64,000 nucleotides of DNA from Paragonimus westermani. Taxonomy: Eukaryota; Platyhelminthes; Trematoda; Plagiorchiida; Troglotrematidae. The notes under the pieces are model-generated. The model worked only from the letters and a program-made list of their open reading frames with translations, was not told where the DNA came from and searched no databases. Shown piece by piece: positions 1 through 13,700 of this stretch (the stretch's first letter is position 1; the number at the start of each line of letters is the position of its first letter). The DNA lies in the NCBI GenBank assembly GCA_008508345.1, contig QNGE01001709.1:3715-67714 (forward strand), written 5' to 3'. Both the position numbers and the translations under genes were made by a program.

Positions 1-265
1 GGCAGTGAAAGCCGTAAGGAAGCTGTCTCGCTGATGACGCCTTACTCTCACTTGCAGCTCGGTTGTGTTGTTTGCAAGGTGTAGGCACCTTGATGCTGAG
101 TGTTTGAATATGGACGTAGTCATTTTCAGTAGTTAGGTCCCTTCCCGTCCCCTTCTTTTTCCTTCTCTCTTGTTTCCTATATAGGGTTTGCTTTTTCTTC
201 ATGGTTGTGTGGCAGTTAAGTATTAGTGTGAACCACTGATGTATTGCAGTTTATGATGATGATGA
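1..265 (+). mobile_element. RTE-like LINE 3'-end module, copy 1
   Basis: This stretch matches, in reverse complement, the 3' untranslated end of the RTE-like LINE at 14,220-14,440. Shared landmarks are GTGAAAGCC, AGGAAGCTG, CAGCTCGGTTG, GGTGTAGGCACC, a C/T-rich run and a terminal TGATGATGATGA tail. Only the LINE's 3' end is present, as expected of a severely 5'-truncated insertion, though the left edge may also be cut by the window. Confidence 0.75.
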
Positions 266-394
266 ATTGTACCATAAAGATGTGATATGTGATTGTCGGG
301 TATTTCACAACGGATAGTAAAACTTGTCATTCTTTACCCAACACGACGTTAGGCGGCTCTTAGATTGTGAAGTAAGTGCATTTGATGACGCACA

Positions 395-632
395 GCAGTG
401 AAACCCCTAAGGAAGCTGTCGTGTTGATTTCACCTTGTTTTCACTTATGGCTTGTTTGTTGGTGTTGAATGTTTGAACGTAGACTCAGCTATTTTTATTA
501 GTTAGATCCCTTCCTCTCTCCTATTTCTTTCTTCTGTCTTCTTGTACAGGGTTTGCTTTTTGTTCACGGATGTGTAGTTGTTAAGCATCAGTGAGAACCA
601 CCAATGTGTCGCTTTCTGCGATGGTGTTGATA
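395..632 (+). mobile_element. RTE-like LINE 3'-end module, copy 2
   Basis: A second, more diverged copy in the same orientation as copy 1. It shares GCAGTGAAA..CC..TAAGGAAGCTGTC, the CTTCCTCTCTCC-type pyrimidine run, GGGTTTGCTTTTTGTTCA and a degenerate TGGTGTTGATAA tail. A 129-bp spacer separates it from copy 1. Confidence 0.68.
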
Positions 633-1630
633 ACGATATGATTTTGCCGGACCCCTTGTTCGTTGTACTACCATCTAGTATGTCACTATCTGTAGGAGAT
701 AGAAGGTGCGATCTGATTAGATCGAATCTACTAAAGTATGTTTGGCGCCGTCTCTAAAAACCAACTGGTTTGTGTCAATTTCTCACATTGTTTGTGACGT
801 ATTGTCAGTAATTGGTTTGTGTGAGGTGGCTTCCTTAACTAAGGACCAAGTTACGCGTCTTTCGTGGTCGCACTAATGCCTTCTGCTTATCAAAAGTTTA
901 GGTACTGATTGGACTGAAGAACCAAGTGGTTTTTATCCTGAGAGTTCATGTGTTTCGTCGCTTGTTGGCTTTTAGGAGAAGTATCTAGACGATGGCGTCT
1001 TCTCAGGTTGTCTTGACTATTTTACGGAGTATTGTTGTAAAGTGTCGGCAGTCAAGTTGCAGGCCGTGTTATTTTCCACATTGTTTCCTGGAATCGTCTT
1101 AGCATTACGCTTCTATCAATTATATTTCTTCTATCCTTTGGTTTTGAATTCGTGTCATCAGTGAACAGCTCATTGTTACGATGAATCCACATCGCCGCTG
1201 CATTAGTAATCGCCGCAGGACTCCGAAATCTGATTAGATGTGGATGCTTGTCGATGCCCACACTCAGAGGAGCACATCATTCCCGGTTTCACTTTTGCTT
1301 TGATCCATCCCGTAAGGTGGTCATGAAGGCGCCGGAACTGTCAAACCGTTGTTGCAAACCAAGCTTTGGGCGGTTTGATACTGATTATCAGTGCAACGTG
1401 AGTCATTTTTCTAGCGTTATTCTTTCACAACTGGCTGCTTATCACGTGGCTACACATCGGCTCGAACCGCAGTAATTACAGGTATGATTCAAAGTTTCAT
1501 ATTCGTATTTCTGCATAATCCAAGTGCTCTCTGTGTGCCATATTTCCGTCATATTCCTCTTTGTAGACCCATGCTACTATTACTTTGGTCGCTGTCGGTT
1601 ACAAGTTGCAGTTGAACAAAACATCTTATC
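633..1630. other. Upstream flank of IARS2, nothing assigned
   Basis: About 1 kb between the second LINE module and the IARS2 start. No recognisable coding region, TATA-type element or repeat could be supported. It presumably holds the promoter and 5' UTR. Confidence 0.4.
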
Positions 1631-1774
1631 ATGCGTTGGACCTCAAAATTTCTCAGAGCTTCGCCGTTATATCGGTTCGACATTCGAAACAAGGGCTTCT
1701 TCAGCGGAACGATTAATAACCCTGTGTTTCCTTTCACCATACACCCTACACGAAAGCCACAACATAAGCTGATG
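1631..1774 (+). CDS. IARS2: IARS2 exon 1: putative mitochondrial presequence
   Basis: Encodes 48 residues starting [16 protein letters not shown]. It has several arginines and lysines and no acidic residue before Asp17, as in mitochondrial targeting peptides. It ends in phase 0 at ATG|GTTCGC. The assignment rests on N-terminal character, frame agreement and a 38-bp intron matching its tiny neighbours. A further upstream coding exon cannot be excluded. Confidence 0.65.
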
Positions 1775-4700
1775 GTTCGCTTCTTATTTTTTTTGACAAT
1801 TTCTTTTTTCAGCTCAGTTGGTGTGAGTTTTTCAAACTCCGGGCAAAAGATGTGACACTTCCGGAGTTTATACTACATGATGGTCCACCTTACGCTAATG
1901 GCTGCTTGCATGTTGGGCATGCACTGAATAAATTTCTTAAGGACATTATCGTGCGATATAAGCTTTTATCCGGTTATTGCGTGAATTTCATACCTGGTTG
2001 GGATTGTCACGGGTTACCAATTGAACTGAAAGCGGTTGAAAACCAGCCAGATTGTTCACCTCGCGAAACGCGCCAAAAAGGTTTGATCGTTCCCTTTCAG
2101 ATTTAGACTTCTATTCATTTAGCATCAGCTGTTGCCAGGAGGTTCGTTGACTTGCAAAAATCATCTTTTATTGACTGGGGCGTAATTGCTGATTGGTCTG
2201 AGTACTACACTACGATGGACAGAGTTTTCGAACAAACGGAGTTAGAAGTTTTCTCAACTTTGCATGCAAAAGTGAGCTTGTATGTATCCAATTTCTATAC
2301 TCTCTAAGGGTCTAATTTATCGGGATAGGCTGCCGGTTCATTGGTCCTACGCGGCTAGGTATGGTTCTGGTTTGGTTAACTATTAACTATACTTGAAGAA
2401 CGGCGCTTGCGGAATCTGAATTGGAATACAACTCCGAGCATGTAAGCCCATCTGTGTACATACGTATTCGTATGCACGATCTGGGTACTCGCCTAGCTCA
2501 TAAATTGCCAGGTTTGCTTTGCTTTCCAGCATTGATTACTGCTTGTTGTTTGTAGCTTCGGCGGCAGTGTACGGCGTCGTGTGGACCACAACGCCTTGGA
2601 CTGTTCCCTCCAATGAAGCGGTGGCTTATGATCCTAACGCTTCGTGGGTTGTTTTTAATTTACATTTTCACGATGTCGAACCACGAATTTTGACCGTAGA
2701 TTTTGTTATTCGGTTTTATCTTAAATGTTTTTGAAACACTGTCAAAGAAACGATTGTTCTGCACGAATAATCTATCTCACTCCCGAAGGTGAAAAATATG
2801 AGACCGTTTCTACATTTGGAGACTGAATGAACTGGGAGTGTCTCAAGTTGATACGAAAATTGGTTCGCTAACGGATCCTGATGTGAATTTGAAGCTTCAC
2901 AATAGATACCCATTACTCGATGTTCGCCTTTCACACTTAATTAGGTATATATGCATATTGTAGCGAGAAGGCGTCCAATAAAGCACAATCTTTATTGTCC
3001 AAATCGCCAGTCACATGCAACGCGCTCTCTCTCGTTTATGAGTCATAATTCCAACCCGCAACACCCCCCGGTTTCCGTTCTCACGTCGTGTGCACTTCTG
3101 ACCGGTTTACGTGTGTGATCGACGCATTCTATCGGGGGGTTTCCGCTTGCCATTCCTCGTCTGTTTGTCCGATTTCGTTGCGCGATGGCTCGTCCGGCTG
3201 CTCGTGCTGTCCGCCATCCACCCAGTGTTGGCCTTGACCGTATTCCAACATCGTGTCGAGATGTTCCTCTAAATGTTGGAAAAACCACGCCTCCGATCTG
3301 GCCGTCTGTCGTATTTCGCCTGCCCTGCCTCGCNCGAACATATGGGCCAGATCTAGTTAGTTAGCGAATTCCAATGTCCACTTTGATTCTCTATGTTTAA
3401 CGCTCGTTGCGCGGATTATGCGGTTTTTCTGTACATGTTTCACTGAAACTTATATAGCCGCATTAGCTTGAGAAAGAATGATCGGTAACATCCGTTCGTC
3501 ACATTGGTACCTACAAATGTGATCCTCTCATTGGAAACACTCTCTGTAACTAGTGTGTATCAGGGTGCAAGGTGACTATCCTACGTGCTATTTTCAGAAA
3601 CTTAAATATTAGGGTTTTCCGACGGGTGGTTGTTTCTCAACGAACACCAGTTAAGGAAGTTGGAAAAATATCCAGTGTTCTCAATGTTGCCTGATAATCT
3701 TTCTATCGGAACTACTGGAAACTCCGACAATGTCGTGTACATTTTCTCGGGTTTTAATTACAGCGGATAAAGTCATAGAGAGCGTGGTGTTGTGGGTGAA
3801 TCTCCCATTGTTTCACTCCAGATACGGTGAGTTACCCAAATAGCAATAATTCTATAGACAGCAAACAGCGCAATACTATGTATATTGCCACGACCGAAAA
3901 TAAAGTGATTGTACAGCCAGCAGACGTTTTGCGTGTAGCGTGCGGAAAGAAAAAGTGAAGAATTTCCAGTTAGCGGAAATAGGACATACCATTGGGCTAA
4001 GCAAACATGCCCTTTTCGGAAGTGTCAAATTTCACAACAAAATGCCAACAAAAGCTAAGTCACTTTAACAGGTCAGTAGAGTGTTCGTACACATCAGCAA
4101 CAACTTTGTTCCTAGTTTGTTTCAGCGACATCATGTTAAAAACCTGTATTTTTCACCTGAACACGAAATGTTACTGGAAATGATGAGTGTGCTAGTAAGT
4201 CGGGAAAAGCGGTTATGTAATATGAAAAATGGCTGTGTATGGTTACTTGAAAGGAGCCGGTCAATATACATGTCCATCTGTTTAGTGAATGTAATGTTTA
4301 ATTGTATGGCTACATTTCCATTCAAGAAGTCTGCAGGGTATTCACTAATGATTTGCATTATCTATATCCTAGCTAGATTTCATGCGTAATCTCAGTTTCC
4401 ACATGAAGCGACAAACAAACAACGATAGAGCTGTGATCAAAAACGGACAAAAGGTTGTAACATTAATAATCATGTTTTTTTCCGTTTGCTTTCAGGTACA
4501 TCTTGCTGAAGGCATCACCGTCGAATGATTTTTACATCGTTTCGAATCGCTTTGTTGAGCAACTCAATTCTATGTTCTGTGGACTACATCTTTCCAAAGT
4601 GGATGAAATTTTGGGTGCCGATTTGGCTCAGTGTTCTTACGTTCATCCGATTCGATGTCGTTGGAAAAACGGTTTCCTAACACGACCGTTCTTACCCTCA

Positions 4701-7700
4701 ACGCACGTTATTGATTCTAAAGGCACCGGTCTCGTACACTGTGCCCCCTGTCATGGAAAAGAAGATTTCATCGTTGGTCAACAGTTTAGTCTGCCTATGG
4801 TATGTTGTAAGTTCTCTATAAAGTCCGTGGGTTTGTGCTCCTCAAACTGTAATCACCTTCAAAGTATGTCTTTTTTTGAGCAACCTAACGGTATCCAAAT
4901 CGTACATATATGCATATATATTCGACCACGTCGCCCATTGCTAACGTGCACCTGATGAGTTGGGACTGGAAGCTTATCTGTTGAATTTCACTTGTGATAA
5001 AGTTTGCTTTCGCTTCCTTTGATAGAGGCAAATTGTGGATGAAACTGGACACTTTACTTCGGATGCCGGCACGGATCTTTCGGGATTGCCTATAACTCAA
5101 ACCGGGACCAATAAAGGTGAATTTACTTATGAGATTGAGCGTGCTCATTTGGTGGCTTGCGTTGCCGGTGGTTTTGCCCTAACATCTCTTCTTATTCTCA
5201 TGACATGCACTGTATGTTGGTTCCCATGTTTCCCACTATCTTAGTGCTTGAACTACTACAGTCTGCGATTTTGCACCTGGAAACGGTGAAGCATAGTTAT
5301 CCTTACGATTGGCGTACAAAAACTCCTGTCATTATCCGTTTGTCGGATCAGTGGTTTCTGGATACCGCCATCATTTCGAACGCCACCTTGGTAAGCACGT
5401 ACACTTTTGATGATTCTTTAATTGATCGAAAACTTTTAGTTTATGAGTTACTCATAAAATGCACACGACTACGTGATTTACTCTCCGCCCGTATTCTTTT
5501 ACTATGCACAAGTGGTGTGTATTGATATCAAGCTCTCAATATTGCATGAAATGTGTTATTGCATGTGTTATAAAACCAGTATATACAACGGTTAAGTAAG
5601 GTCATGAACGTCAGAAGAAGCTACAACCTGACACAAAAGGAGTTAATTGTCTATGGATAGACAAAGCTGTTCAATGCTCCTGTTGAACACCTCGTTTTTC
5701 TCAGTGTGACGTGGTCCACTCTTTCCCGGGGCTTCAAGTGGCTTATGAGTAATCGGCCAAGATAACTGAAGGGTTTATGTTAACCGGTTTTGAAATGCGG
5801 ACACTGATTGTTGATTTTGATCGTCTTTACCTTTGTGTTTTCTGCCAGATGTGGCGTACCAAACGCTTCCGGATTTATCTGCTAAGTAGTGTCCATCAGG
5901 AAGTATCCCATGATGTCCTACATGAACTTTTTTGAATCACTTCGGTCCTTTCCTATTACCGCCTATCCGGCATGAGAATTGGTGAATGATACGTACATCA
6001 CACGGGCAGTGTAGTGTACACCGTATTTATTTTGTTTTGGTAACCAAATTTCGGATCTTAGTGGGTTGCTGTCGTTGATGAATGCATAAACTTAGAAGTA
6101 AGAATCACGTGTTTCAAATGTTCACAGAGGCCGTATCTGTTTTCGTGTGGCATCATCTGCGAAATACTTAGTACAAACCCACAGTTCTTCAAAATGGTAC
6201 ACGTTTAACAGCAGTTTCAATGTCTCGACCTTGCTGTTTTTGAAAATGTGCTAATCCACTCGCTACTTAGCACCATTCATAAGCTTTTTTGTCCTGAGAT
6301 TCCACAGCTCGGATTTAAAAGTGCCACACTGGAATCGCCATTGTCTGACCTTTGGCCTATATATTTACTCTGCGTTTCTGTTTAGGAAGCATACCAGTCT
6401 GTGGTGGTCATACCACCCAACCAGAAACCTTCGATGTTTCCTTTCATTTCATCAAGACCCAGATGGTGCCTGTCCCGTCAGAGAGCATGGGGTGTACCTA
6501 TTCCGGTACTTTTACGGAAACAAAACAATCAGCCAATTGTTGATCAGTGAGTTCGCTTTCTGGTCTCCATTATTGTGTGGTATTCGTGTTTTGCTGTACG
6601 TCGATGGTATTCTTCGAATGAATTTGTCTTCAAACTAACAGACGGATGCCACGTCCTCGATCCTGGAACCCTTCGGCAACATTTTCAGGGAATCGCAAGT
6701 GGGAAGAAGGTTAAAGGACGGCTAATTATGTTTACACAAGCGCAATTACGTAACTTTTCGAACGAGCAAACACCAGTATGACTATAAACACTAACCGATC
6801 TTACTCAACAACCATCCCCGTGTCCTCGTGGCCTTGTTTCCTTAAAACTGGTTCCGACGAGTAGCTTTCTTGAGCAATACACATTGGAGAAGCGTTTTGA
6901 TGGTGCGTTACGCGCAGTTCGTATGCTGTTGAAACTTCTTCCGTGTACTTGGTTAGTTGCTGCCACATTTCCTGCTATTCCGTGTGTAAAACATGCAAAA
7001 TGGTGAATGCACTAAATGCATTAGCTCATTTGGACAGACGACAGTACATGTACGCCCGGCCTCTGACGTTCGCTCTCGTTTTTGACTAGTGTTGCATTCG
7101 GGGTCTAACATATGTACGCGGGCTCGGATTTTGGATGAATTCACTCAGTCTCTTCTCTCCTGCTCCAGCTGGTCAACCGATGGGCTAATGCGCATGCTTA
7201 GCGTGCGAACGTACGTATACGTAATATCCGGAGCTCATATTTCTTCGGCTATCAGGATGCACTCTGCATATGTGGTCATGCATGTCTGGATCAGTACCAC
7301 GCGTTTCTCACGCCAACGGCAGTGCATGGATGACCACCCACAGCACTGTTGACTGAACTTGAAAGCACACGTGGGACGAGTTCGGTGGGCTCCTCTGCCG
7401 TCATTCGTGTGGCAAGACATCTTGTCCATAGGATAGCAGGAAACTGTCTGCTTCTAAAATAAAGAGATTAGTCCGAATAATAGCCACAAATATAAATAAT
7501 TTAAAATAGTTATAACTGGCTTACCATTAAGGGTTTCCATCAATTGGTATAATACATTTGATTAAACATGTTGCCCTGCGTTTCCGAGTGTGTAGCAAGT
7601 TAGTACATCAGCCATCCAAAACCACATTAGATTCATTCATTCTGCTATGAATCCTTAGCGCAAAATGAGGTCCTTGGCCATGTGTACCCACAAATCGGAT

Positions 7701-10700
7701 CGACGACTTACTAGCTCTAGGAGGCCACTGTGTCTGTAATGTTTCTGCAGATAACTCCTCTCACTCATCCTGCCAACCGTTTTCACATGTGTTGCGTCGT
7801 GTCTAGCGAAGACAGGCCACAGCAAACAAGCCTTACTTCGGAATCGGTGGTTCTAATGACGTAATAATGGTAATGTTGTATCTGTGGGATAGCACAAGTG
7901 TGGGTACTCACAGGCCTGACTTGAACTTGCTGGATTGAATTGGATCGTAGTTACTTCGCTTTATTTCAATCCACACGCGTTTAGTCTATCGTGTAAACTT
8001 TTTGTGCTGTGCTCTCAGAGTTCGAAAATGCTACCAAGTGCGTTGGGACCAAGTTTCCGAAATTGAATGTCAAAATTCCAAGGTTGAACTAAATAGCACA
8101 TCACTGTCAGGTCGAACTCTAAGCTGCTGTATTTGCCTTGGGTGGGCTTTTCGCATAGCTCACTTCTGTATGTAGTGATCGTATGGTTCGGTATTGGTAT
8201 TTCTTGGCCTATGGCGAATCACCATACCAATGGGGTGGTATCCATATTCTGCATCACCCGCGTTGGTTGGGCTGATCCACGAAAACATGCAGTTTGAATG
8301 TTAGTATGTCTCCCTCGGCAGCTGACGGTCATCTGTCTCGCCTCAGTCGGCAAACTTCGAGAGCTCGTTACAACTGACAGCTTACCCATGTTCTGTGACC
8401 AGTTTTTGAATTGTGAATACTGAAAACCGACTTGCCGGTTTGTGTGACCCTTAGTACATGAGCATTACAAACTGTGGTTACCATACCAGCGATAACATAA
8501 CTCAGCATAGCCCTGTGAACGTGTTTATTGAGCCGTGCTCCCCGCAGTTACCAGTTTCAGCATATCAATGGAATTGCACTGCACACCTTACCGACGTAAA
8601 TATTTCAGACCATCGTTCCGTTTACTGTCGTTCATTTCGGTTGTGGAATTTTTGGTGCAATTCTTTGATCTTATGTGTGGTTTTTAACTATCCATGTCTA
8701 ACCCCATATTTATTGTGGATGACCTTCCGACCAGTGTACATCGTGTTGCAAGGGAACTCAGTTTGTTTGGGATCGCAGCTTTTGCATTTGGTTGGCTCTC
8801 ACATCGAAGCAGCTATCTGATCCCATTTTTGCCCTTGTTTAAGCTCCTCAGTAGAGTTTATTTTCATCTATACCAAGAGTTTACTTACTACCGTAATGAT
8901 TGTGGGTTTTCGCTGAGACAACCACGCTACTGACTTCATAATCGAAACAGTACATCGATCGTTCAGGCGTACACTCGATCTCCAACTATCTGCTAACGAA
9001 AGTCACCTTGTCAGCCGTTGATTTCCGCGTTTCATGACGTGCTGCAGCGCTCTCCCTCCCCTACAGTATTTCCCAAAGCGACGATGTGGGAACGCAGGGG
9101 GACGATTGTGCGGAACTAGATGAGCGAAGGTAAAGAAAGGCATCTCAAATGTTTTAATGTAGGCGTCTGAGCTATGTTCCCAGTAGTTGTCAACCTGATG
9201 TTGATTAGCTGATATAACTACTTCGAGCTCAACCATCACACCGATCTTACGATAATGCATGTTGCCTTATATTAAGTTCACTTACATGTGTCTGGCTGTC
9301 ACGTAGTACAAATTGAATGAAAGCTGCGCCAACATTATGTTGAAACACCGAATGAGGCGATGACTTGACTTTTACGAAGTTAAAGAGCAATAAATTGAGG
9401 TGGCTTTGAAACCGCAACCCCATGGAACGAAAAGCCGGAGTGTTGACTTATGGATGCCCTGCTCCTTTTATTCCTCAAATTGGAACGTGGATGTGGTTTA
9501 ATGTGATTTTTTAAACTGGCTGGGTGTTGGTAAATTACCTATATCACGTAAGAATTTTGAAATTTGCTTGTGAGTCAAATTGACAATTATCGTTTGGACG
9601 GCAAACCGGGTTTCTGTAGACAACACCTGGAAAAGGCAACGCGTGTAGGCTGGCCTGATGGCGCTTGAGGTCTGTTGTTAGCCATTCTTTTCATGCCGCA
9701 AAATCAGCGATCTTACTTAGATCTAGGATTCTGACAGTCGGTCATTCAACCTACATCTCATTTGCTCGAATGTAACAATTTATATGTATCACTTGAGTTT
9801 CCAGACACCTACCCCAGTGATTCGGATGAATTGTTATCCGAATAACAACTAGCACGTGTACGAACAAGCAGACAAAGTTCATGTCGTCTATAATGAATCA
9901 TCCGATTGTGCAACATGCGATTGACCCAACTCAGTCTTTGAATATCCTCCCCTCCTTGCAAACAAACTTTTGTTACACTACGCGGAGAAGTTTACCAGCA
10001 GACACTGCCATTCTGTTGTACACAGGCGTATTTGTCTGTTGGATTGAACAGACCACACTCCTTCGTTCCACATGGGATGATAACTAGGTGTCTCGTGACT
10101 GAGACTTGTCATCAGTTATTCTCATCGTGTTTCTATCCCGTCCAAGATACTGAGAGGTCTCGTAATGCAGTAACTTCTGAACCACGGGTTACTAAATAAG
10201 GTTTCCGGCTTGACTGCAAGTTTATTTTGATGAGTGGTATTCCTGAAGAAGCACTGGGAGGTCCCGAGGATCTTAGATTTGAGTTTCCGTAGGCTAGTAA
10301 GTTGACCTCTATCTAGTCTGTGGACGACATTGCTTTACTTAGTTCTGCAGACAACATTAAGACCATGTGGCTGGTTTGTATGCACTTTGCACCTTCACAG
10401 TTACATTATCTATCTGACACTGATCCCATCCAAGCTTCTGAGAGCAGGCTGCCTGAGATTACTCGTTGCCTCATCTACCTGAGCAGTTTCACTCCACTTG
10501 TCTGTAGTATTGTGACAGGTGTTCATTAGGTGAGAAAAAACGGGTAGTGTGTTCAGTCTGCTGCCGTCGGAACGGTGGTGGGCAATCGGTATGTTGTGAG
10601 GTGAGCACCCGTGGTCGGTTTGTAGATTCATATGGACCTGTAAACAAGCATACTGTCAAACATGCAAGTTTGTACTATAAAAGCGCGGAACAATTCAGTA

Positions 10701-13700
10701 TAGATTCATAATTAAAAAGACTTGTTCTAGAACGAAAGGGGAACTAAGCATGCGTTTAGTTCTTAGTCGTAGGACTTTACTTTACGCGCCTTGATATATG
10801 GGATTTCATCTGTCAGTATCACCACATGTTTAACACTTATAAAATTCACGCATGTTACAATGAGTAAAAGAAAAATGGAACAAGATTGTGATTATGTGTA
10901 TACAAATTAGCATGGTTACACAGCAGTTCGGTGAACTCTAGAGAAATCTACTCGACATTTTCTAAAACTCTGGCCCAATAAAGGTCACTCAACGGTGATA
11001 TCAATCGGAAACGGTTAAGTTGAAGTTTCCCGACGGCTGCACTTAGTGTAGGTCAAACAGACTTGCCTATTGTTTTTTTAGTAACTTACAATTGTCTTTT
11101 TCGAGCGTGCTCCACAAGAGACATCGATGTAGGCCCTCTGTTTTCTGTTTGTATTTCCCCCCACAGTGAATTTATTCATCATATATCGCAACGGATGGGT
11201 CAAACCGGTTCGGACTTTTGGTTTAACGAATCGGTTGAAGAGCTGGTGCCTCAGTGTTTCTGGAAAAAGGTCGGATATACGTTTCTATGTGACGCATGCA
11301 TGACGTTGGGAAGCATCCTTTTAAACTCACCGTGGAAATCTTCGTTGCAATCAACACGTGCTTTTTGTTTGATAAGTATGCTTTTAAAAACTCTACATGT
11401 GATTAACTGGTGGACAAGATAAGTTGGTACACTTTCTGTTGACTTTTATGCCGCGCTGTTATAGACAATTGTGCATGTGAGTCATTTTTTCAGTCAGTTG
11501 GTTATAGTTATGAAGAGTCTTCTTAAGGAGTAAAGACAGGGTTTGTGCATTTTCAGTGCGTTCTGCAATCAAGCAAGATCGGCGAGGTTTCACTCGTTAA
11601 TCGCTGATTTGATTGTCAGAATTGAGCCACGCACACCTAGTCATCACGCTCCCCGAAGTTGGTACGTGCTGCGGCCCGTGATCAGTTCAATTGAAGGTTT
11701 TGAACACATGTAATGAATCTGTTCATAACAACTTAATGGGAAAACTTTGTAGGATACTTGCCAACTTATCCTACTAATTGATTTTGTCTGCACTGCGTTG
11801 TAATTACCTTTTTAATTACCTTACAGTTTCCACAAATGAATTGTTGTGCGTTTAAAAACAGTGTGTACAACTTATACGCTGGCGAATGTTGTGTTCTCGT
11901 TCAAACGCGAGGCGAACGACAATTCACTGTGCTTGCGAAATTTGAAACATTGGGTTCCCTTTAACCACTTCATCAGAGCAGAAAGAAGACATATTGCGAT
12001 ATGTTAACATTTCATTTACTTTCATTAGTCGCAAACGTAAAACATGCCAGTTTTATGCATCATATAGATAAGAACAAACAGGGACAAGACACACATACAA
12101 GCGCGCCAATTATTATGTAATCATGACCATGGCAGCCTGACAGATTGTTTTAACCACTTTTGTGCACGCAACGTCGGTTGGTAAGTTCGAATGGGCATCG
12201 CTTCGCAGAAAGCTAGTGACTTCGGTTTTCGGTGGCGCAACAATATCGTAAGTGAGTTTAATGGGTCAGCTTGATGACCTGTTGTCATGACGTGTTTAGC
12301 AATCTCTGTCGTTGGATTTAAAGTAGTCAGTGCAACAAGTTAGGGCTGGTGCGTCATCTGTTGTTTCAACCAATTTGGGATGTGTTCGGCGACTCGCTGT
12401 GCTGGTTGTCGATCTGTTCCGTCTATGTAAACGTCACTGCAACTGCAAGTGAAGTGGTGCACGACATGGGAGACAGAACAGTTTGACAAACTACTTTTGC
12501 GATTGCGGAGAACTGGTTCACTAGTGGTGTGAAATAAGCGCAACCGCGCAGCCGCATACGTTCAAGCCAGAGCAGATTTTAATTTGTGCTTTATGTCGTT
12601 GGATAGGTGATCACCCTTGAATGGCAAGACTAGGCAAACATCCTTCTTTTGAGCCGTCAGTACAGGCTCAGTGCTCTTCTTCACCGTATTATGTGCATCA
12701 ATGAATTTGTCGGGGTATCCATTTGTTAGTGAAGTTCGCCTCAACAACTCCTGTTCTGTCTTCATAGTGGCCAGAGTACAAATACGTTTGGCTCTCTGAA
12801 ACAGTGTCTTAACTAAACCCCGTTTGTATGCAATAGGAGCAGAACTGGAAAACTGCAGATATTGACCACCCCAAGTCGCTTTACGGTGAACTGAGCGTTG
12901 CAAATTACCATCTGCACGTCTAGTAATGAGTAAATCCAAAAAGGTTCGACTCAACTTCATGAGATGAACATGGGTTGGGTTGAATATTATTGAGAATGTT
13001 GAAAAACAAGTCAAAATGAATAAAGTCAGTAAAAATTAGAATATCATCAACGTATCTTGTGTACAATAACTAATCAACTATATACTCCGGGACTTGCCGC
13101 TCAATCATTTTTAATAGGTCAGCTAGTGTTGGGCCTAACGGACTGCCCATAGCAACACCGTCTGTGTTTGTATGCAAACCCCTCAAAATCGAAACGAGCG
13201 TTTTCTGTGCATAACAAAATAAGATCTTTAAGGTATTCAAGTGGAACACATCACAGTTCTGACTCGAGATAAAATCACATGAAAAATCAACTGTCTCACG
13301 ACGGGGAACTTTTGTAAAGAGGGAATCAACATCCATGGACTACATTACTTGGGTAGTCACCAAAGTGTTTTCTAAGATTTCAGCTAATTCGAAAGAGTCC
13401 TTCAAGCAATGTGGGGATAAGACTTTACGGATGGGATCCAAAATGTCCAGCTTGTTTCGATCGATTGCTTCGCATACCTTTACAATGAGCTTGCTCTGTG
13501 TACTTTCTTATCCGAGAAATTGCTGGTCTGACTTCACTTATTTTGTATTCACAGCAAGAAACACCAATTTGCTCCATTATGTTCGCTCGTTTCTCACCGT
13601 AGGTTTGTGTTGAGACTATGTGCTTGGCCTACGCTGTCTTGCAGTTGTAGCTGTCCAGTGGAGGTGCTAATATAAATCGTTTCAAGTTTCAGACTTTGAA

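Noticed and set aside
2441..2511. An intron starting GTAAGC at 2,442 in IARS2
   Set aside because: Reading through keeps the frame and joins properly to exon 6 through the donor at 2,512. Splicing at 2,442 would remove coding sequence and break the phase.
2648..2655. Donor site GTTGTT at 2,648 for IARS2 exon 6
   Set aside because: It leaves phase 0 while exon 7 needs two preceding bases. GTGGGT at 2,644 gives the right phase and is a better donor.
8180..8240. The sequence around CGGTATTGGTATTTC as the IARS2 'YWxISRQR' exon
   Set aside because: It does not continue into the motif. The true exon with WCLSRQR lies at 6,386-6,546 and joins in phase on both sides.
11937..12000. CTGATGA followed by a GAAAC-like stretch in the Penelope terminal repeat (- strand), suggesting a hammerhead ribozyme
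   Set aside because: The sequence after CTGATGA does not form a stem II closing directly on GAAA. CTGATGA is present in one copy and GAAAC in the other. A covariance model search would be needed.
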